Positions 51,399 through 60,808 are shown, counted from the stretch's first letter. The stretch is DNA of 64,000 bases from TK10-74A sp965263065 (GCA_965263065.1 CBDHGH010000003.1:2638508-2702507), one strand, 5' to 3'. Numbers and translations: made by a program. Notes: a model not told the origin generated them from the sequence alone.

Positions 51399-52730
51399 AT
51401 GTTCGAGAGTCTGACCGACAAGCTGCAGGGCGCCTTCGGGCGGCTGGGACGCCGGGGCACGCTGACGGAGCAGGATCTCGACGAGGCCCTGCGGGAAATC
51501 CGCTTGGCCCTGCTCGAGGCCGACGTCAACTACAAGGTCGCGAAGGACTTCATCAAGGCCGTGCGCGCGCGCGCGCTGACCGATGCCGTCCTGCAGAGCC
51601 CGACCCCCACGCAACTGGTGATCAACATCGTCAACGCGGAGCTGACGGCGCTGCTGGGCGGCGAATCGCCCAAGCTGCATCGCTCGTCGCAGCCGCCGAC
51701 GGTGATCATGCTGGTGGGGTTGCAGGGCGCGGGCAAAACGACGACGGCGGCCAAACTGGCGGTGCAGCTGCGCCGCGGCGGCGACCGGCCGCTGCTGGTC
51801 GCCGCCGACATCTACCGCCCGGCGGCGATCGAGCAGCTCAAGCAGCTGGGCAAGCAGTTGGACGTCGCGGTCTACGAGCAGGGCGCGGAGAGCCCGCCGC
51901 GGGAGATCGTGGCCAACGGGCTCAAAGAGGCGAAGCGGATCGGCGCCGCGATCGTGATCGTCGACACGGCCGGGCGGCTGCACATCGACGACGCGATGAT
52001 GGCCGAGATCACGGACCTGCGGCTGCGCTTCTCGCCCAGCGAGGTGCTGCTGGTCGCGGATGCGATGTCGGGGCAGGACGCGGTCAGCGCCGCGCGCGCC
52101 TTCCACGAGGCCGTCTCGATCAGCGGCGTCATCCTGACCAAGATGGACGGCGACGCGCGCGGCGGGGCGGCGCTGTCGATCCGGGCGGTGACGGGCGCGC
52201 CGATCAAGTTCCTGGGCACGGGCGAACGGGCCGACGCGCTGGAGGCGTTCCACCCCGACCGGCTGGCGTCGCGCATCCTGGGCCGGGGCGACATGGCGTC
52301 GCTGGTGGAGAAGGCCAAGGAAGAGTTCGGCGAGCAGGACTCGAAGCAGTTGAAGCGGCGCATGGTCGACGGCAGCTTCGGGCTGGACGACTTCATCGAG
52401 CAGTTCCGCAAGGTCCAGAACATGGGCTCGATCAGCCAGTTGCTGGGGATGATCCCCGGCATGGGCAACCTCAAGCAGCAGCTCAACGTGGACGAATTGG
52501 ACGACGACTTCTTCTCGCGGGTGGAGGCGATCATCTCCTCGATGACCCCCGACGAGCGGCGCAAACCGGATATCCTTAACGCCAGCCGTCGCCGCCGCAT
52601 CGCCCGCGGCAGCGGCACGACCATCCAAGACGTGAACCAACTGTTGAACCAGTTCAAAGAAGCCCGCAAGATGATGAAGGCCATGGCCAGCGGCCGCATG
52701 GATAAGCTGCTGGTCGGGGCGCGCCGCTAG
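51399..52730 (+). CDS. ffh: Signal recognition particle protein Ffh
   Basis: A 443-residue SRP GTPase targeting nascent membrane proteins. N domain, P-loop GLQGAGKTTTAAKLA, VAADIYRPAAIEQLK, DTAGRLHIDD, TKMDGDARGGAALS and the Met-rich M domain (ISQLLGMIPGMGNLKQQ ... KMMKAMASGRMDKL) are in order. It precedes rpsP, KH protein and rimM, the usual arrangement. Confidence 0.96.
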   Translation: MFESLTDKLQGAFGRLGRRGTLTEQDLDEALREIRLALLEADVNYKVAKDFIKAVRARALTDAVLQSPTPTQLVINIVNAELTALLGGESPKLHRSSQPPTVIMLVGLQGAGKTTTAAKLAVQLRRGGDRPLLVAADIYRPAAIEQLKQLGKQLDVAVYEQGAESPPREIVANGLKEAKRIGAAIVIVDTAGRLHIDDAMMAEITDLRLRFSPSEVLLVADAMSGQDAVSAARAFHEAVSISGVILTKMDGDARGGAALSIRAVTGAPIKFLGTGERADALEAFHPDRLASRILGRGDMASLVEKAKEEFGEQDSKQLKRRMVDGSFGLDDFIEQFRKVQNMGSISQLLGMIPGMGNLKQQLNVDELDDDFFSRVEAIISSMTPDERRKPDILNASRRRRIARGSGTTIQDVNQLLNQFKEARKMMKAMASGRMDKLLVGARR

Positions 52731-52780
52731 CGCCCGTCCGGCGGAGAGCCGGAGCTGGCCCGCACGCTAAGGAGACCCTG

Positions 52781-53095
52781 ATGCTGAAGATGCGATTCGC
52801 CCGCCATGGACGCCGGAAGCGCCCGTTCTACCGTCTGGTCGTGGCGGAGTCGTCGAAGCCCCGCGACGGGCGCTTCCACGAGATCCTGGGCCACTACGAC
52901 CCGCTGGTCGAGAACTCCACGCTGCAGGTGGAGGAGGAGCGCGTCGCCTACTGGCTCTCCAAGGGGGCGCAGCCATCGGACACCGTGCACCGCTTGCTGG
53001 CCAAGCAGGGCCTCATGGCGCCGCTGGTCCCGAAGCCGCGCAGCAAGAAGGCCGACGCCAAGCGCGCCGCGGCCGCCGCCAAGGGGAGCGAGTAG
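52781..53095 (+). CDS. rpsP: 30S ribosomal protein S16
   Basis: A 104-residue S16 starting MLKMRFARHGRRKRPFYRLV, with GRFHEILGHYDPL and the usual basic Ala/Lys tail. ATG after AAGGAGACC. Four bases separate its stop from the KH gene start. Confidence 0.97.
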   Translation: MLKMRFARHGRRKRPFYRLVVAESSKPRDGRFHEILGHYDPLVENSTLQVEEERVAYWLSKGAQPSDTVHRLLAKQGLMAPLVPKPRSKKADAKRAAAAAKGSE

Positions 53096-53099
53096 CGCC

Positions 53100-53327
53100 A
53101 TGCAAGAGTTGGTCGAGTACATCGCGAAGTGGGTTGCGGATGATCCCGAAGCCGTCTCGGTCACCCAGCGGGGGCAGGGGGAGCGCGTCACGATTCGGCT
53201 GGAGGTGGACCAGGAAGATATGGGCCGCGTGATCGGCAAGGAAGGGCGAATCGCGAACGCGATGCGCACGCTGCTGACGATCAGCGGCGACATGCGCGAC
53301 ACGGACGTCCAACTCGAGATCCGCTGA
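53100..53327 (+). CDS. khpA: KH-domain RNA-binding protein (KhpA)
   Basis: A 75-residue single KH domain (YlqC/KhpA family) with the GxxG loop in GRVIGKEGRIANAMRTLL. It usually partners KhpB and lies between rpsP and rimM, as here. The start ATG is 4 bp after the rpsP stop. Confidence 0.93.
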   Translation: MQELVEYIAKWVADDPEAVSVTQRGQGERVTIRLEVDQEDMGRVIGKEGRIANAMRTLLTISGDMRDTDVQLEIR

Positions 53328-53371
53328 TGGAGACGCGCTGACGGAAACGCGCTGATGGAGACCCGCTGATG
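53322..53371 (+). repeat. 14-bp tandem repeats between khpA and rimM
   Basis: The unit CGCTGATGGAGACG starts at 53322, 53336, 53350 and (partly) 53364. Most units contain TGATG, a stop-start overlap. A further CGCTGATG at 53394 is the rimM start. Confidence 0.8.
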
Positions 53372-53397
53372 CGGCCTTGCTTGATGGGGGCTCGCTG

Positions 53398-54012
53398 ATG
53401 CCGCTGCGCGGCGCGCGGCGCCCGGCCCTGCCGCAGCCGCGCGATGGCTTCCGCGCGGTCGGGCGCGTCGAGCGACCCTGGGGTCTGCGCGGCGAGATCA
53501 AAGTCCTGCCCCTGACCGACTTCCCGGAGCGCTTCGACGCCGGCGCGCGGGTCTTCGTGCGCGGCGCAGGCCACCACGTGCAACACAGCCGCTGGCAGAA
53601 GGGTCGTGTCTTCGTCGCGCTATCCGGCGTCGAGGGGGTGGCCGCGGCGGAGGCGCTACGAGGCGCGTTGCTGGAGATCCCCGACGGCGAGACGCCGCAG
53701 TTCGCCGAGGGCGAGTACTACATCGATCAGATCGAGGGCTGCGAGGTCGTGTCGGTCAGCGGGGCGCCGCTGGGGCGCGTGCGGGAAGTGCTACAGCCGG
53801 GCGCGAACGACGTCTACGTGGTCCGGCGGCCGTCGCAGCCCGACCTGCTGATTCCGGCGCTGCGGGAGATCGTCGTCGCGGTGGACGTGGAGGCGCGGCG
53901 GATCACGGTTGATCTGTCGGCGCTTGATCTGCCAGCGGGCGATCTGGACGGGGCGGACGAGACGGGCGAGAGCGAGGCCCCCGCGACGGCGCAGCCGGCC
54001 CCAGCCGATTGA
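53398..54012 (+). CDS. rimM: 16S rRNA processing protein RimM
   Basis: A 204-residue factor for 30S maturation that binds S19. N-terminal AVGRVERPWGLRGEIKVLPLTDFPERF and PRC-barrel C-terminal domain (YYIDQIEGCEVVS, DVYVVRRPSQPDLLIPALREIVVAVDVEARRI) are visible. A disordered acidic tail ends the protein. ATG at 53398; a frame from 53377 adds seven residues. trmD, usually next, is absent. Confidence 0.93.
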   Translation: MPLRGARRPALPQPRDGFRAVGRVERPWGLRGEIKVLPLTDFPERFDAGARVFVRGAGHHVQHSRWQKGRVFVALSGVEGVAAAEALRGALLEIPDGETPQFAEGEYYIDQIEGCEVVSVSGAPLGRVREVLQPGANDVYVVRRPSQPDLLIPALREIVVAVDVEARRITVDLSALDLPAGDLDGADETGESEAPATAQPAPAD

Positions 54013-54096
54013 CCCATCTGGAGGGGGCTGAGTAGCCTGAAATCCGTGTGACTGCGCGCGGCCACCGATCGGCGGTGGTCGCCGGACGATGACCCC

Positions 54097-54172
54097 GGGG
54101 ATATAGCTCAGTTGGGAGAGCGCGGCGTTCGCAACGCCGAGGCCGGGGGTTCGAGTCCCCCTATCTCCACCA
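54097..54172 (+). tRNA. tRNA-Ala(CGC)
   Basis: Acceptor GGGGATA/TATCTCC, anticodon loop TTCGCAA (CGC), T-loop TTCGAGT, encoded CCA. Confidence 0.95.
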
Positions 54173-54308
54173 CGACCTCTCTCGGCCCCGCCCGGACTCC
54201 GGCGCGGGGCCGTCGTGTCTGGGGCTCGCGATGTCCCGCCCGACCTCACCCGCCGGCGCGGCGACCCGGAACCCCGGCATCGGGGGATGCCCCGTACACT
54301 GCGAGCGT

Positions 54309-54383
54309 CCCCCCGTAGCTCAGGGGATAGAGCAGTGGTTTCCTAAACCATGCGCGCAGGTTCGAGTCCTGCCGGGGGGACCA
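54309..54383 (+). tRNA. tRNA-Arg(CCT)
   Basis: Acceptor CCCCCCG/CGGGGGG, anticodon loop TTCCTAA (CCT), normal variable and T-arms, encoded CCA. This intact copy contrasts with the degenerate one at 21376. Confidence 0.94.
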
Positions 54384-54442
54384 ACGCCGCGCGAGAACCG
54401 CCGGGGGGACCGGCCGAAGCGCTGGGACGGACAGGAGGCCTC

Positions 54443-55309
54443 GTGGCGATCGTTGAGGTGGAACGCGACGGCGAGGTGATGCTGATTCGCATGAACCGGC
54501 CCGAGCGGCTGAACGCGCTGGGGGCCGAGCTGCGGGCCGCGCTGGCCGAGACCTGGCGGGAGTTCCGCGACAGCCCCGCGCTCGAGGTCGCGATCCTCAC
54601 GGGCACGGGGCGCGCCTTCTGCGCGGGCGAGGACATGAAGGAGTCGCTGGCGCGCGGGGCGCCCGGCATCCCGCCCGGGATTGACGACCCGTTCACGCGC
54701 GGCGAGATCAACAAGCCGATCATTGGGGCGATCAACGGCTACGCGATGGGCGGCGGCTTCCTGCTGGTCGAGCGCACCGATCTACGAGTGGCGGTGCGCG
54801 GAGCGATCTTTGAGATGTCCGAGGCGAAGCGCTGGCTGTTGGGGGGCTATCAGCACGGTTTCCTCGCCAACCTGGCGCACCCCCTCGCGACGGAGATGGC
54901 GTTCGCCTTCCGCTTCCCCGCGGAGCGACTGCACGAACTGGGCTTCGTCAACCGCCTCGTCGACGAGCCGGAGGCGCTGCTGCCGGAGGCGCGGGCGATG
55001 GCGGCGCACCTGCTGTCGCTGCCGCCCGCCTCTCGCGTCAACACGCTGACGATGATGCGCGCGATGCGTCCCGTGCCGACCGCCGACCGGCGGGCGCTCG
55101 CGTCGCGGCTGCTGGAGCACGGCGCGAAGTCGGACCTGATGGAGTCCCGCCAGGCGTTCGCGGAGAAGCGGACGCCGCACTTCCGGGGTTGGGACGACCC
55201 GGCCGACCGAGGCCGTACGCCGACTCTGGAGTCGATCCGGGCGGACGCGGCGCAGGGGGACCCGCCGGGGGGCGGTCAGTCGGCGGGGGCGTCGGCGACG
55301 ACGCTGTAG
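54443..55309 (+). CDS. Enoyl-CoA hydratase/isomerase family protein
   Basis: A 288-residue crotonase-fold protein. The acyl-CoA oxyanion segment GTGRAFCAGEDMKESL and KPIIGAINGYAMGGGFLLVERTDLRVA are typical; the usual GG before the catalytic Glu appears altered (EAKRWLLGG). It probably acts in beta-oxidation or a related CoA pathway. GTG at 54443 after AGGAGG; the frame runs back into tRNA-Arg, so that start is not real. Its 3' end overlaps the convergent lipoprotein gene by 34 bp. Confidence 0.88.
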   Translation: MAIVEVERDGEVMLIRMNRPERLNALGAELRAALAETWREFRDSPALEVAILTGTGRAFCAGEDMKESLARGAPGIPPGIDDPFTRGEINKPIIGAINGYAMGGGFLLVERTDLRVAVRGAIFEMSEAKRWLLGGYQHGFLANLAHPLATEMAFAFRFPAERLHELGFVNRLVDEPEALLPEARAMAAHLLSLPPASRVNTLTMMRAMRPVPTADRRALASRLLEHGAKSDLMESRQAFAEKRTPHFRGWDDPADRGRTPTLESIRADAAQGDPPGGGQSAGASATTL

Positions 55310-57156
55310 GCGTAGGCGCGGCCGGCGGCGGGACCGGCCTCGGTGGCGGCGAGCCACGCGCCGACCGCGAGCACGCCGTCCTGCACGTCGACGGCCCAGC
55401 CGAACTCGGCGCTGGGGCCTGCGGCGACGGCGTCGCCGGCGACCAGCTCCGCGACCTGCACCCAGCCGTCGTCGGACCGGCGGAAGACGGCGACGAGGCC
55501 GGCGCGGAAGATCTCCGGCTCGGCCAGGTTCACGTGCGGCGCGCCCACGACGACCGTGGTCCCATCGGTGCCGACCTCGTAGCCAAACCAGTCCCTCGTG
55601 GCGGTGGACTGGCCGATCAGCTTGGTCTCCTGGCGCCAGCCGCCGGGGGCAGCCGCGTCGCGCGCGAAGACGTAGACCGAACCGCCGTCGGCGCCGGCGC
55701 TGTCCTCCTTGTAGGCGCCCACCACGATCGTGTCACCGGCGATCGCGACGGCGCGGCCGAAGTGATCCTGGACGAACGCGTCGCTCGCCTCCAGGATCGC
55801 CGACTCCGCCCAGCCGCTCCCCCTGCGCTGGAAGACGAACACGACGCCCGCGTTGGTCCCGACGAAGGCGGCGCGCCCCTTGGCGCCGGCGACGATGGTG
55901 TCGCCGGAGACGTCGATGTCCTGGCCGAAGAAGTAGTCGTCGCCCTCCTCGCTGGGCGCCAGCTTGGCCTCCAGCGCCCACTCGTCGCCGGCGCGGCGGA
56001 ACACGTACACCCCCTGACCGCCTCCGTTCGTTTCGTTCGAGGCGGAGACGACGATCACGTCGCCGTCGATGGCCACGTTCCAGCCGAACTGCTCCCCGCC
56101 GACGGGGATGTCGGCGACGAGCCGCTGGGTCTGCTCCCAGGCGCCGTCGCGGCGCTGGAAGATGTAGGCGGCCCCGGAGTCGTCGTCGCGGCCGAAGGCG
56201 TCGGCCAGCGGCGCGCCGACCACGGCGACATCGCCGTCGATCGCGGCCCAGCGGCCGAACCAGACGCCGCCCTCGCCGTCATCGGCGCGCAGCTCGGCCT
56301 CCTGCACCCAGGCGCCGGCGGCGTCGCGCACGAAGATGTAGGCGACGCCCGAGTCCGCGCCTTGGTCGTCGTGCAGCGGCGCGCCGGAGATGATGCGCAC
56401 GCCGTCGGTATCGGCGGACCAGCCGAACTCGTCCCCGGCGGCCGCGTCGTGGGGGACGAGGATGACCTCGCTGTCGCTCATGCTGGTGGGGCCGGGCGGG
56501 GCCAGCGGCGTTCGCTCCACGGCCGTGTCGCCCGGATCGATGACGGTCCCCGTGGGCCGGGCGGGCGGGGGCGCGTCCGCGTCGTCCGCGCCGTCGCCGT
56601 CATCGTCGTCGTCTGCAGCGGCGCCTTCAGCAGTGGGGGGATCGGCGACGGCGTAGCCCGAGTCCGCCTTGGCAGGCTCGTCCGCGGGCTCGTCCGCGGG
56701 CGCATCGGCGGCGCCGGCGGGCGCGACGGCCGCCTCCACGTCGGCCGCGTCCACTCGGACCGGCTCCGGCGCCGCGTCGGCTGAGTCTTCCGGCTCGGGG
56801 CCTTCCGCATCCGGGTCGTCCGAGTCGTCGGCGACCGCAGCGTCCGGGTCGGTCGCGTCCTGCCCGGGATCTTCGGCGGCGGGAGCATCGGCATCGGGAT
56901 CGTCGGCATCGGGATCGTCCCGAGATGCCCCACCGGGCAATCCGGGCGTGGCGGCGGCCTGCGCCTCCGGGCCGACCTCGGCCTGCTCGGGCACCGTATC
57001 CCGCGGCGGGGCGTCGGGGGACGGGGGGGCCTCGCCGCCGCAGGCCGCCGCGGTCAGCAGGGCGAGCACCAACAGGGCGGCGGGGATTGCCGCGCGCACG
57101 GCGGATCGGACCATCGGCAGGGGGCGGGCACGGCGCGGGCAGCGGTGGAGCAGCAT
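55276..57156 (-). CDS. Lipoprotein with acidic linker and seven FG-GAP-type propeller repeats
   Basis: About 626 residues. Signal with lipobox LLTAAAC, then a ~200-residue linker very rich in Asp, Pro, Ala and Glu, then seven repeats of the kind FGWSADTDGVRIISGAPL / FGRWAAIDGDVAVVGAPL / FGYEVGTDGTTVVVGAPH with VAYIF/VYVF strands, which should close a seven-bladed beta-propeller. It is probably displayed outside the membrane. ATG at 57156 is preferred to an internal one at 57114. Function unknown; adhesion or ligand binding are possible. Confidence 0.83.
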   Translation of the reverse strand: MLLHRCPRRARPLPMVRSAVRAAIPAALLVLALLTAAACGGEAPPSPDAPPRDTVPEQAEVGPEAQAAATPGLPGGASRDDPDADDPDADAPAAEDPGQDATDPDAAVADDSDDPDAEGPEPEDSADAAPEPVRVDAADVEAAVAPAGAADAPADEPADEPAKADSGYAVADPPTAEGAAADDDDDGDGADDADAPPPARPTGTVIDPGDTAVERTPLAPPGPTSMSDSEVILVPHDAAAGDEFGWSADTDGVRIISGAPLHDDQGADSGVAYIFVRDAAGAWVQEAELRADDGEGGVWFGRWAAIDGDVAVVGAPLADAFGRDDDSGAAYIFQRRDGAWEQTQRLVADIPVGGEQFGWNVAIDGDVIVVSASNETNGGGQGVYVFRRAGDEWALEAKLAPSEEGDDYFFGQDIDVSGDTIVAGAKGRAAFVGTNAGVVFVFQRRGSGWAESAILEASDAFVQDHFGRAVAIAGDTIVVGAYKEDSAGADGGSVYVFARDAAAPGGWRQETKLIGQSTATRDWFGYEVGTDGTTVVVGAPHVNLAEPEIFRAGLVAVFRRSDDGWVQVAELVAGDAVAAGPSAEFGWAVDVQDGVLAVGAWLAATEAGPAAGRAYAYSVVADAPAD

Positions 57157-57224
57157 CGTCACCTGATCACCCGCCCAGGCGGGAGCATTCGTTGCGTTAG
57201 CCGGGCGTCTCCGCCGGCGAGGCG

Positions 57225-58418
57225 CTAGACGCGTGGCAGCCCCAGCCCCCGCCCGGCGATGATGCCGCGCTGGATCTCGGACGTGCCGCCGCCGATCGTC
57301 GCCGAGACGGAGGCAGTGTACATGCGCGAGATACGGCCCCCCAGGGGGGCGTCGTCGCCCCACAGCGTCGCGTAGGGGCCCAGCGCGCGCATACCGGTCG
57401 AGGCGATGCGCTGCTCGAGCTCGCCGCTGAACAGCTTCACGATGGAGGCTTCCTTGTTGGGCACCTGTCCGGCGCTCTGCATCCAGGCGACCTGGTACGA
57501 CATCAGCTTGGTGATGCCCGCCTCCACGGCGCGGTCGGCGACCTCGTAGCGCAGGCCGGGGTCGCGCTGCAGCGGGTCGAAGTCGAGGCCGGGATGCTCG
57601 CGCAGGGCGGTGATCAGGTCATCGACCATCAGGTTGAGGTGCGTGGAGCCGGCGATGTTGGAGCGCTCGAAGTCGAGCGTGGTCGCGCCCACGTACCAGC
57701 CGCGATTCTCGTCGCCAACGCGGTTGGCGGCGGGCACGCGCACGTCCTCGAAAAAGACCTCGTTGAAGCTGATGTTGTCGACCATGTCCGGGAAGGGACG
57801 GGGGGTGATGCCGGGGGACTTCATGTCGACGAGGAAGTAGGAGATGCCCTTGTGCTTGGGCGCGTTGGGATCGGTGCGGGCGAGCAGGATCATCCAATCG
57901 CTCTTGTGGGCGCCGGAGGTCCAGATCTTCGAGCCGTTGACCACGTAGTCGTCGCCGTCGCGGACGGCGCGCGTCTGCAGGCCGGCGAGGTCGGAGCCGG
58001 CGCCGGGCTCGCTGAAGCCCTGGCACCAGCGCTCCCTGCCGCCCAGGATGCGGGGCAGGTGGCGCTGCTTCTGCTCGTCGGTGCCGTAGAGCAGGATGGT
58101 GGGGCCGGCCCAGCCCAGGCCAATGCCGCCGAAGCGCGGCGCGCGCGCCTGGGCCAGCTCCTCGTTGAGGACGAACTGCTGCATCACGGAGAGGCCGCCG
58201 CCGCCGTACTGCGTGGGCCAGTGCGGCGCGATCCAGGAGCGGGCGCTCATGGCGTCGCGCCAGCGCTCCCAGGCGGGGCCCGAGGGAGTGGGCGTGCCGG
58301 CATCGAGGGAGGCGCGGAAGGCGGGGCCGCCGCGCAGCGTGTCGGGCAGCTCGCGGTCGATGAAGCCGCAGACGTCGTCGCGGAAGGCAGCGTCCTCGGG
58401 TGAGTCGTGGAAGTCCAT
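57225..58418 (-). CDS. Acyl-CoA dehydrogenase
   Basis: A 397-residue flavoprotein that oxidises acyl-CoA to enoyl-CoA. Family motifs: WCQGFSEPGAGSDLAGLQTRA, YVVNGSKIWTSGAHKSDW, and the C-terminal ATIGGGTSEIQRGIIAGRGLGLPR. It is 33 bp downstream of the thiolase gene on the same strand, so the two probably act in one degradative pathway with the enoyl-CoA hydratase. Confidence 0.93.
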   Translation of the reverse strand: MDFHDSPEDAAFRDDVCGFIDRELPDTLRGGPAFRASLDAGTPTPSGPAWERWRDAMSARSWIAPHWPTQYGGGGLSVMQQFVLNEELAQARAPRFGGIGLGWAGPTILLYGTDEQKQRHLPRILGGRERWCQGFSEPGAGSDLAGLQTRAVRDGDDYVVNGSKIWTSGAHKSDWMILLARTDPNAPKHKGISYFLVDMKSPGITPRPFPDMVDNISFNEVFFEDVRVPAANRVGDENRGWYVGATTLDFERSNIAGSTHLNLMVDDLITALREHPGLDFDPLQRDPGLRYEVADRAVEAGITKLMSYQVAWMQSAGQVPNKEASIVKLFSGELEQRIASTGMRALGPYATLWGDDAPLGGRISRMYTASVSATIGGGTSEIQRGIIAGRGLGLPRV

Positions 58419-58451
58419 ATCCTGTTCCTTGCCAGCCTTCGGACCGCGGCT

Positions 58452-59657
58452 CTAGGGGCGCTCGAAGAGGGCCGCGATGCCCTGGCCGCCGCCGATGCAC
58501 ATCGTCTCGATGCCGTACTTCGACTGCCGGCGCTGCATCTCGTTGAGCAGGTTGGCGAGGATGCGCCCGCCCGTCGCCGCGATGGGGTGGCCCAGCGAGA
58601 TGCCGGAGCCGTTGACGTTGAGCTTCTCCTCGGCCTCGTCCGGGTCCAGGCCCCACTCGCCGACGACGCCGAGCACCTGGGCCGCGAAGGCCTCGTTGAG
58701 CTCGATCAGGTCGGCGTCGTGCAGCGTGACGCCGGTCTTGGCGCTCAGCTTCGCGACGGCCGGGACCGGGCCCATGCCCATGTAGGCGGGGTGCACCCCG
58801 GCCGTGGCCCAGCCGCGCAGGTATCCCATGGGCTCCAGGCCCAGCTCGGCGAGCTTCTCGACGGCGACGACGAGGCAGGCGGCGCCGGCGTCGTTCTGGG
58901 CGCTGGCGTTGCCGGCCGTGACGCAGCCCTCGCCCATGATCGGCCTGAGCCGGGCCATCGCCGCCAGGGAGGCGTCGGGACGGGGGCCCTCGTCCTTGGC
59001 GAAGGTCAGCGGGTCGCCCTTGCGCTGCGGGACCTGGACGGGCACCAGTTCGTTGTCGAACTTGCCGGCCTCCTGCGCCGCGACGGCGCGCCGGTGGCTG
59101 CGCAAGGCGTACTCGTCCTGGGCGTCGCGCCCGATGTCGTACTTCGCGGCGACGTTCTCGGCCGTCTCGATCATGCCGCTGATGTGGCCGAAGCGCTCCT
59201 CCGGCGCGACGGTCGTGCGGCCGCGGGTGAGGCGGTCGTGCAGCGTGACCGAGCCCAGCCGGCCGCCCCAGCGGGCGTCGGTGGTGTAGTACTCGACGCT
59301 GCTCATCGACTCCGCCCCGCCGGCGATGACGACGTCGGCGTTGTCGGTCTGGACGAGCATGCAGGCGTTGAGGACGGCCTGCAGGCCGGAGCCGCAGCGC
59401 CGGTCGACCTGGTAGCCCGGCACCTCGATCGGCAGGCCGGCCTTGAGGCCCACGAGGCGGCCCAGCGCGGGCTCCTCGCCGCTGGGGTAGGCGTGGCCGA
59501 AGACCACGTCGTCGACGCGCTCCGGGTCCAGGCCCGTGCGGTCGAGCAGGGCCTTGACGACCGTGGTCCCGAGCTCCGCCGCGGGCACGTCGCGCAGGCT
59601 TCCGCCGAAGCGGCCCACGGCCGTGCGCAGCGGACTGACGATGGCAACTTCTCGCAT
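58452..59657 (-). CDS. Thiolase (acetyl-CoA acyltransferase)
   Basis: A 401-residue thiolase. Nucleophile C88 in DRRCGSGLQAVLNA, His in LNVNGSGISLGHPIAATGGRI, and C-terminal CIGGGQGIAALFERP. It cleaves 3-ketoacyl-CoA or condenses acetyl-CoA. ATG at 59657; a frame to 60014 has no homology upstream. Confidence 0.94.
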   Translation of the reverse strand: MREVAIVSPLRTAVGRFGGSLRDVPAAELGTTVVKALLDRTGLDPERVDDVVFGHAYPSGEEPALGRLVGLKAGLPIEVPGYQVDRRCGSGLQAVLNACMLVQTDNADVVIAGGAESMSSVEYYTTDARWGGRLGSVTLHDRLTRGRTTVAPEERFGHISGMIETAENVAAKYDIGRDAQDEYALRSHRRAVAAQEAGKFDNELVPVQVPQRKGDPLTFAKDEGPRPDASLAAMARLRPIMGEGCVTAGNASAQNDAGAACLVVAVEKLAELGLEPMGYLRGWATAGVHPAYMGMGPVPAVAKLSAKTGVTLHDADLIELNEAFAAQVLGVVGEWGLDPDEAEEKLNVNGSGISLGHPIAATGGRILANLLNEMQRRQSKYGIETMCIGGGQGIAALFERP

Positions 59658-59757
59658 TTCCGACTCCCGTCGATCGACGCCGGCGACGCGCCGGACACCG
59701 GGCCACGGTACCAGCCGGGGCGGCCTGCGTGGCGCCCGTGCCTCGCGGCGCCCGCGC

Positions 59758-60609
59758 TCAGCCCGTCCCGCAGAGCAGCAGCAGGCGCATGCGACCCGAG
59801 ACCGCGCCGTCGGCGTCGACGACGCCGGGGTCGGCGCGCAACTGATCACGGATCGGCAGGGGGGGCTCGGGCTGCGTCTCGACGTGGAGCAGCGGCTCGG
59901 GCGGCGGCCGGGCCGCGTCGGCGTCGACGCTGGCGAGCAGCGCGAAGGCGCGCAGCATCTCCCACCAGGCGTCGAAGCTGGGCAACCCGAAGTCGATCTC
60001 GTGCTCCTCGACAACGACGCCTCCCAGGCCGGCGCGGAAGGCGAGCCGCGCCAGCGACTCGGGCGTGTGCGTCAACTCGGGCAGCGGCGGGGGGATGTCG
60101 TTGCGGATCAGCGCCCACAGCAGTCGCTCGCCGGCCGGGCCCAGAAACGGCGTGCGCCAGGCGCTCCAGACCACGGGCGCGCCGGGCTTGGCGACGCGCA
60201 CGGCCGCGCGCAAGGCGCGCAGGGGCTCGCGGAAGTAGGGCAGGCCCAGCCCGCAGGCGACGGCGTCGGCCGATCGATCCGCCAGGGGGGGCGCGCAGGC
60301 GTCGCCGCGCTGGAAGCGCACCGTGGGACCCGGGGGGGCGGCGCGCCGGGCGATCTCGAGCTGGCGCTCGGACAGGTCGATGCCCATCACCGAGCCGCTC
60401 GCGCCCACCTGCCGGGCGGCGGCCAGCGCGATGGCGCCCGTCCCGCAGGCGAGATCGACGACGGCCTGGCCGGGCGCCAGCTGCAACCGCTCCAGGATCA
60501 GGTCCGTATGGGGGGTCAGGAGCGGCACGGCTGCCGCGGCGTAGTGGGCGGCGCCGTCGTTGAAGGCGGTGATGATGCGGTCGTCCACGGGCATGACCTT
60601 CAGGGGCAA
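59758..60609 (-). CDS. Class I SAM-dependent methyltransferase
   Basis: A 283-residue protein with motif I VVDLACGTGAIALAAA, motif II region VMGIDLSERQLEIAR and RFQRGDACAPPLADRSADAV. It has the Methyltransf_11 core plus a C-terminal extension of ~70 residues. The substrate is not predictable. An internal ATG at 60594 is an alternative start. Confidence 0.83.
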   Translation of the reverse strand: MPLKVMPVDDRIITAFNDGAAHYAAAAVPLLTPHTDLILERLQLAPGQAVVDLACGTGAIALAAARQVGASGSVMGIDLSERQLEIARRAAPPGPTVRFQRGDACAPPLADRSADAVACGLGLPYFREPLRALRAAVRVAKPGAPVVWSAWRTPFLGPAGERLLWALIRNDIPPPLPELTHTPESLARLAFRAGLGGVVVEEHEIDFGLPSFDAWWEMLRAFALLASVDADAARPPPEPLLHVETQPEPPLPIRDQLRADPGVVDADGAVSGRMRLLLLCGTG

Positions 60610-60691
60610 GATGCGCGGACGCGTGACAACGCGGCAGCGGTCGCGGGGGAGGGGGGATCGGCCGCCGGCTGGCCCGCGTCGGGGCCCTTGG

Positions 60692-60697
60692 TATACT
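60692..60697 (+). promoter_or_regulatory. Likely -10 box of the tRNA-Trp/Leu/Gly/Cys cluster
   Basis: TATACT, 14 bp before the tRNA-Trp 5' end. No clear -35 is visible. Confidence 0.45.
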
Positions 60698-60711
60698 GTC
60701 GCGGCGTGCTG

Positions 60712-60787
60712 AGGAGTGTAGCTCAGTTGGGAGAGCAGCGGTCTCCAAAACCGCAGGTCGTGGGTTCGAGTCCCTCCACTCCTGCCA
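60712..60787 (+). tRNA. tRNA-Trp(CCA)
   Basis: Acceptor AGGAGTG/CACTCCT, anticodon loop CTCCAAA (CCA), T-loop TTCGAGT, encoded CCA. Confidence 0.96.
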
Positions 60788-60808
60788 GTACACTCGTCTC
60801 ATGCCGAT

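Noticed and set aside
53322..53371. 14-bp repeats as an rRNA- or CRISPR-type array
   Set aside because: Units are too short, contiguous and without spacers.
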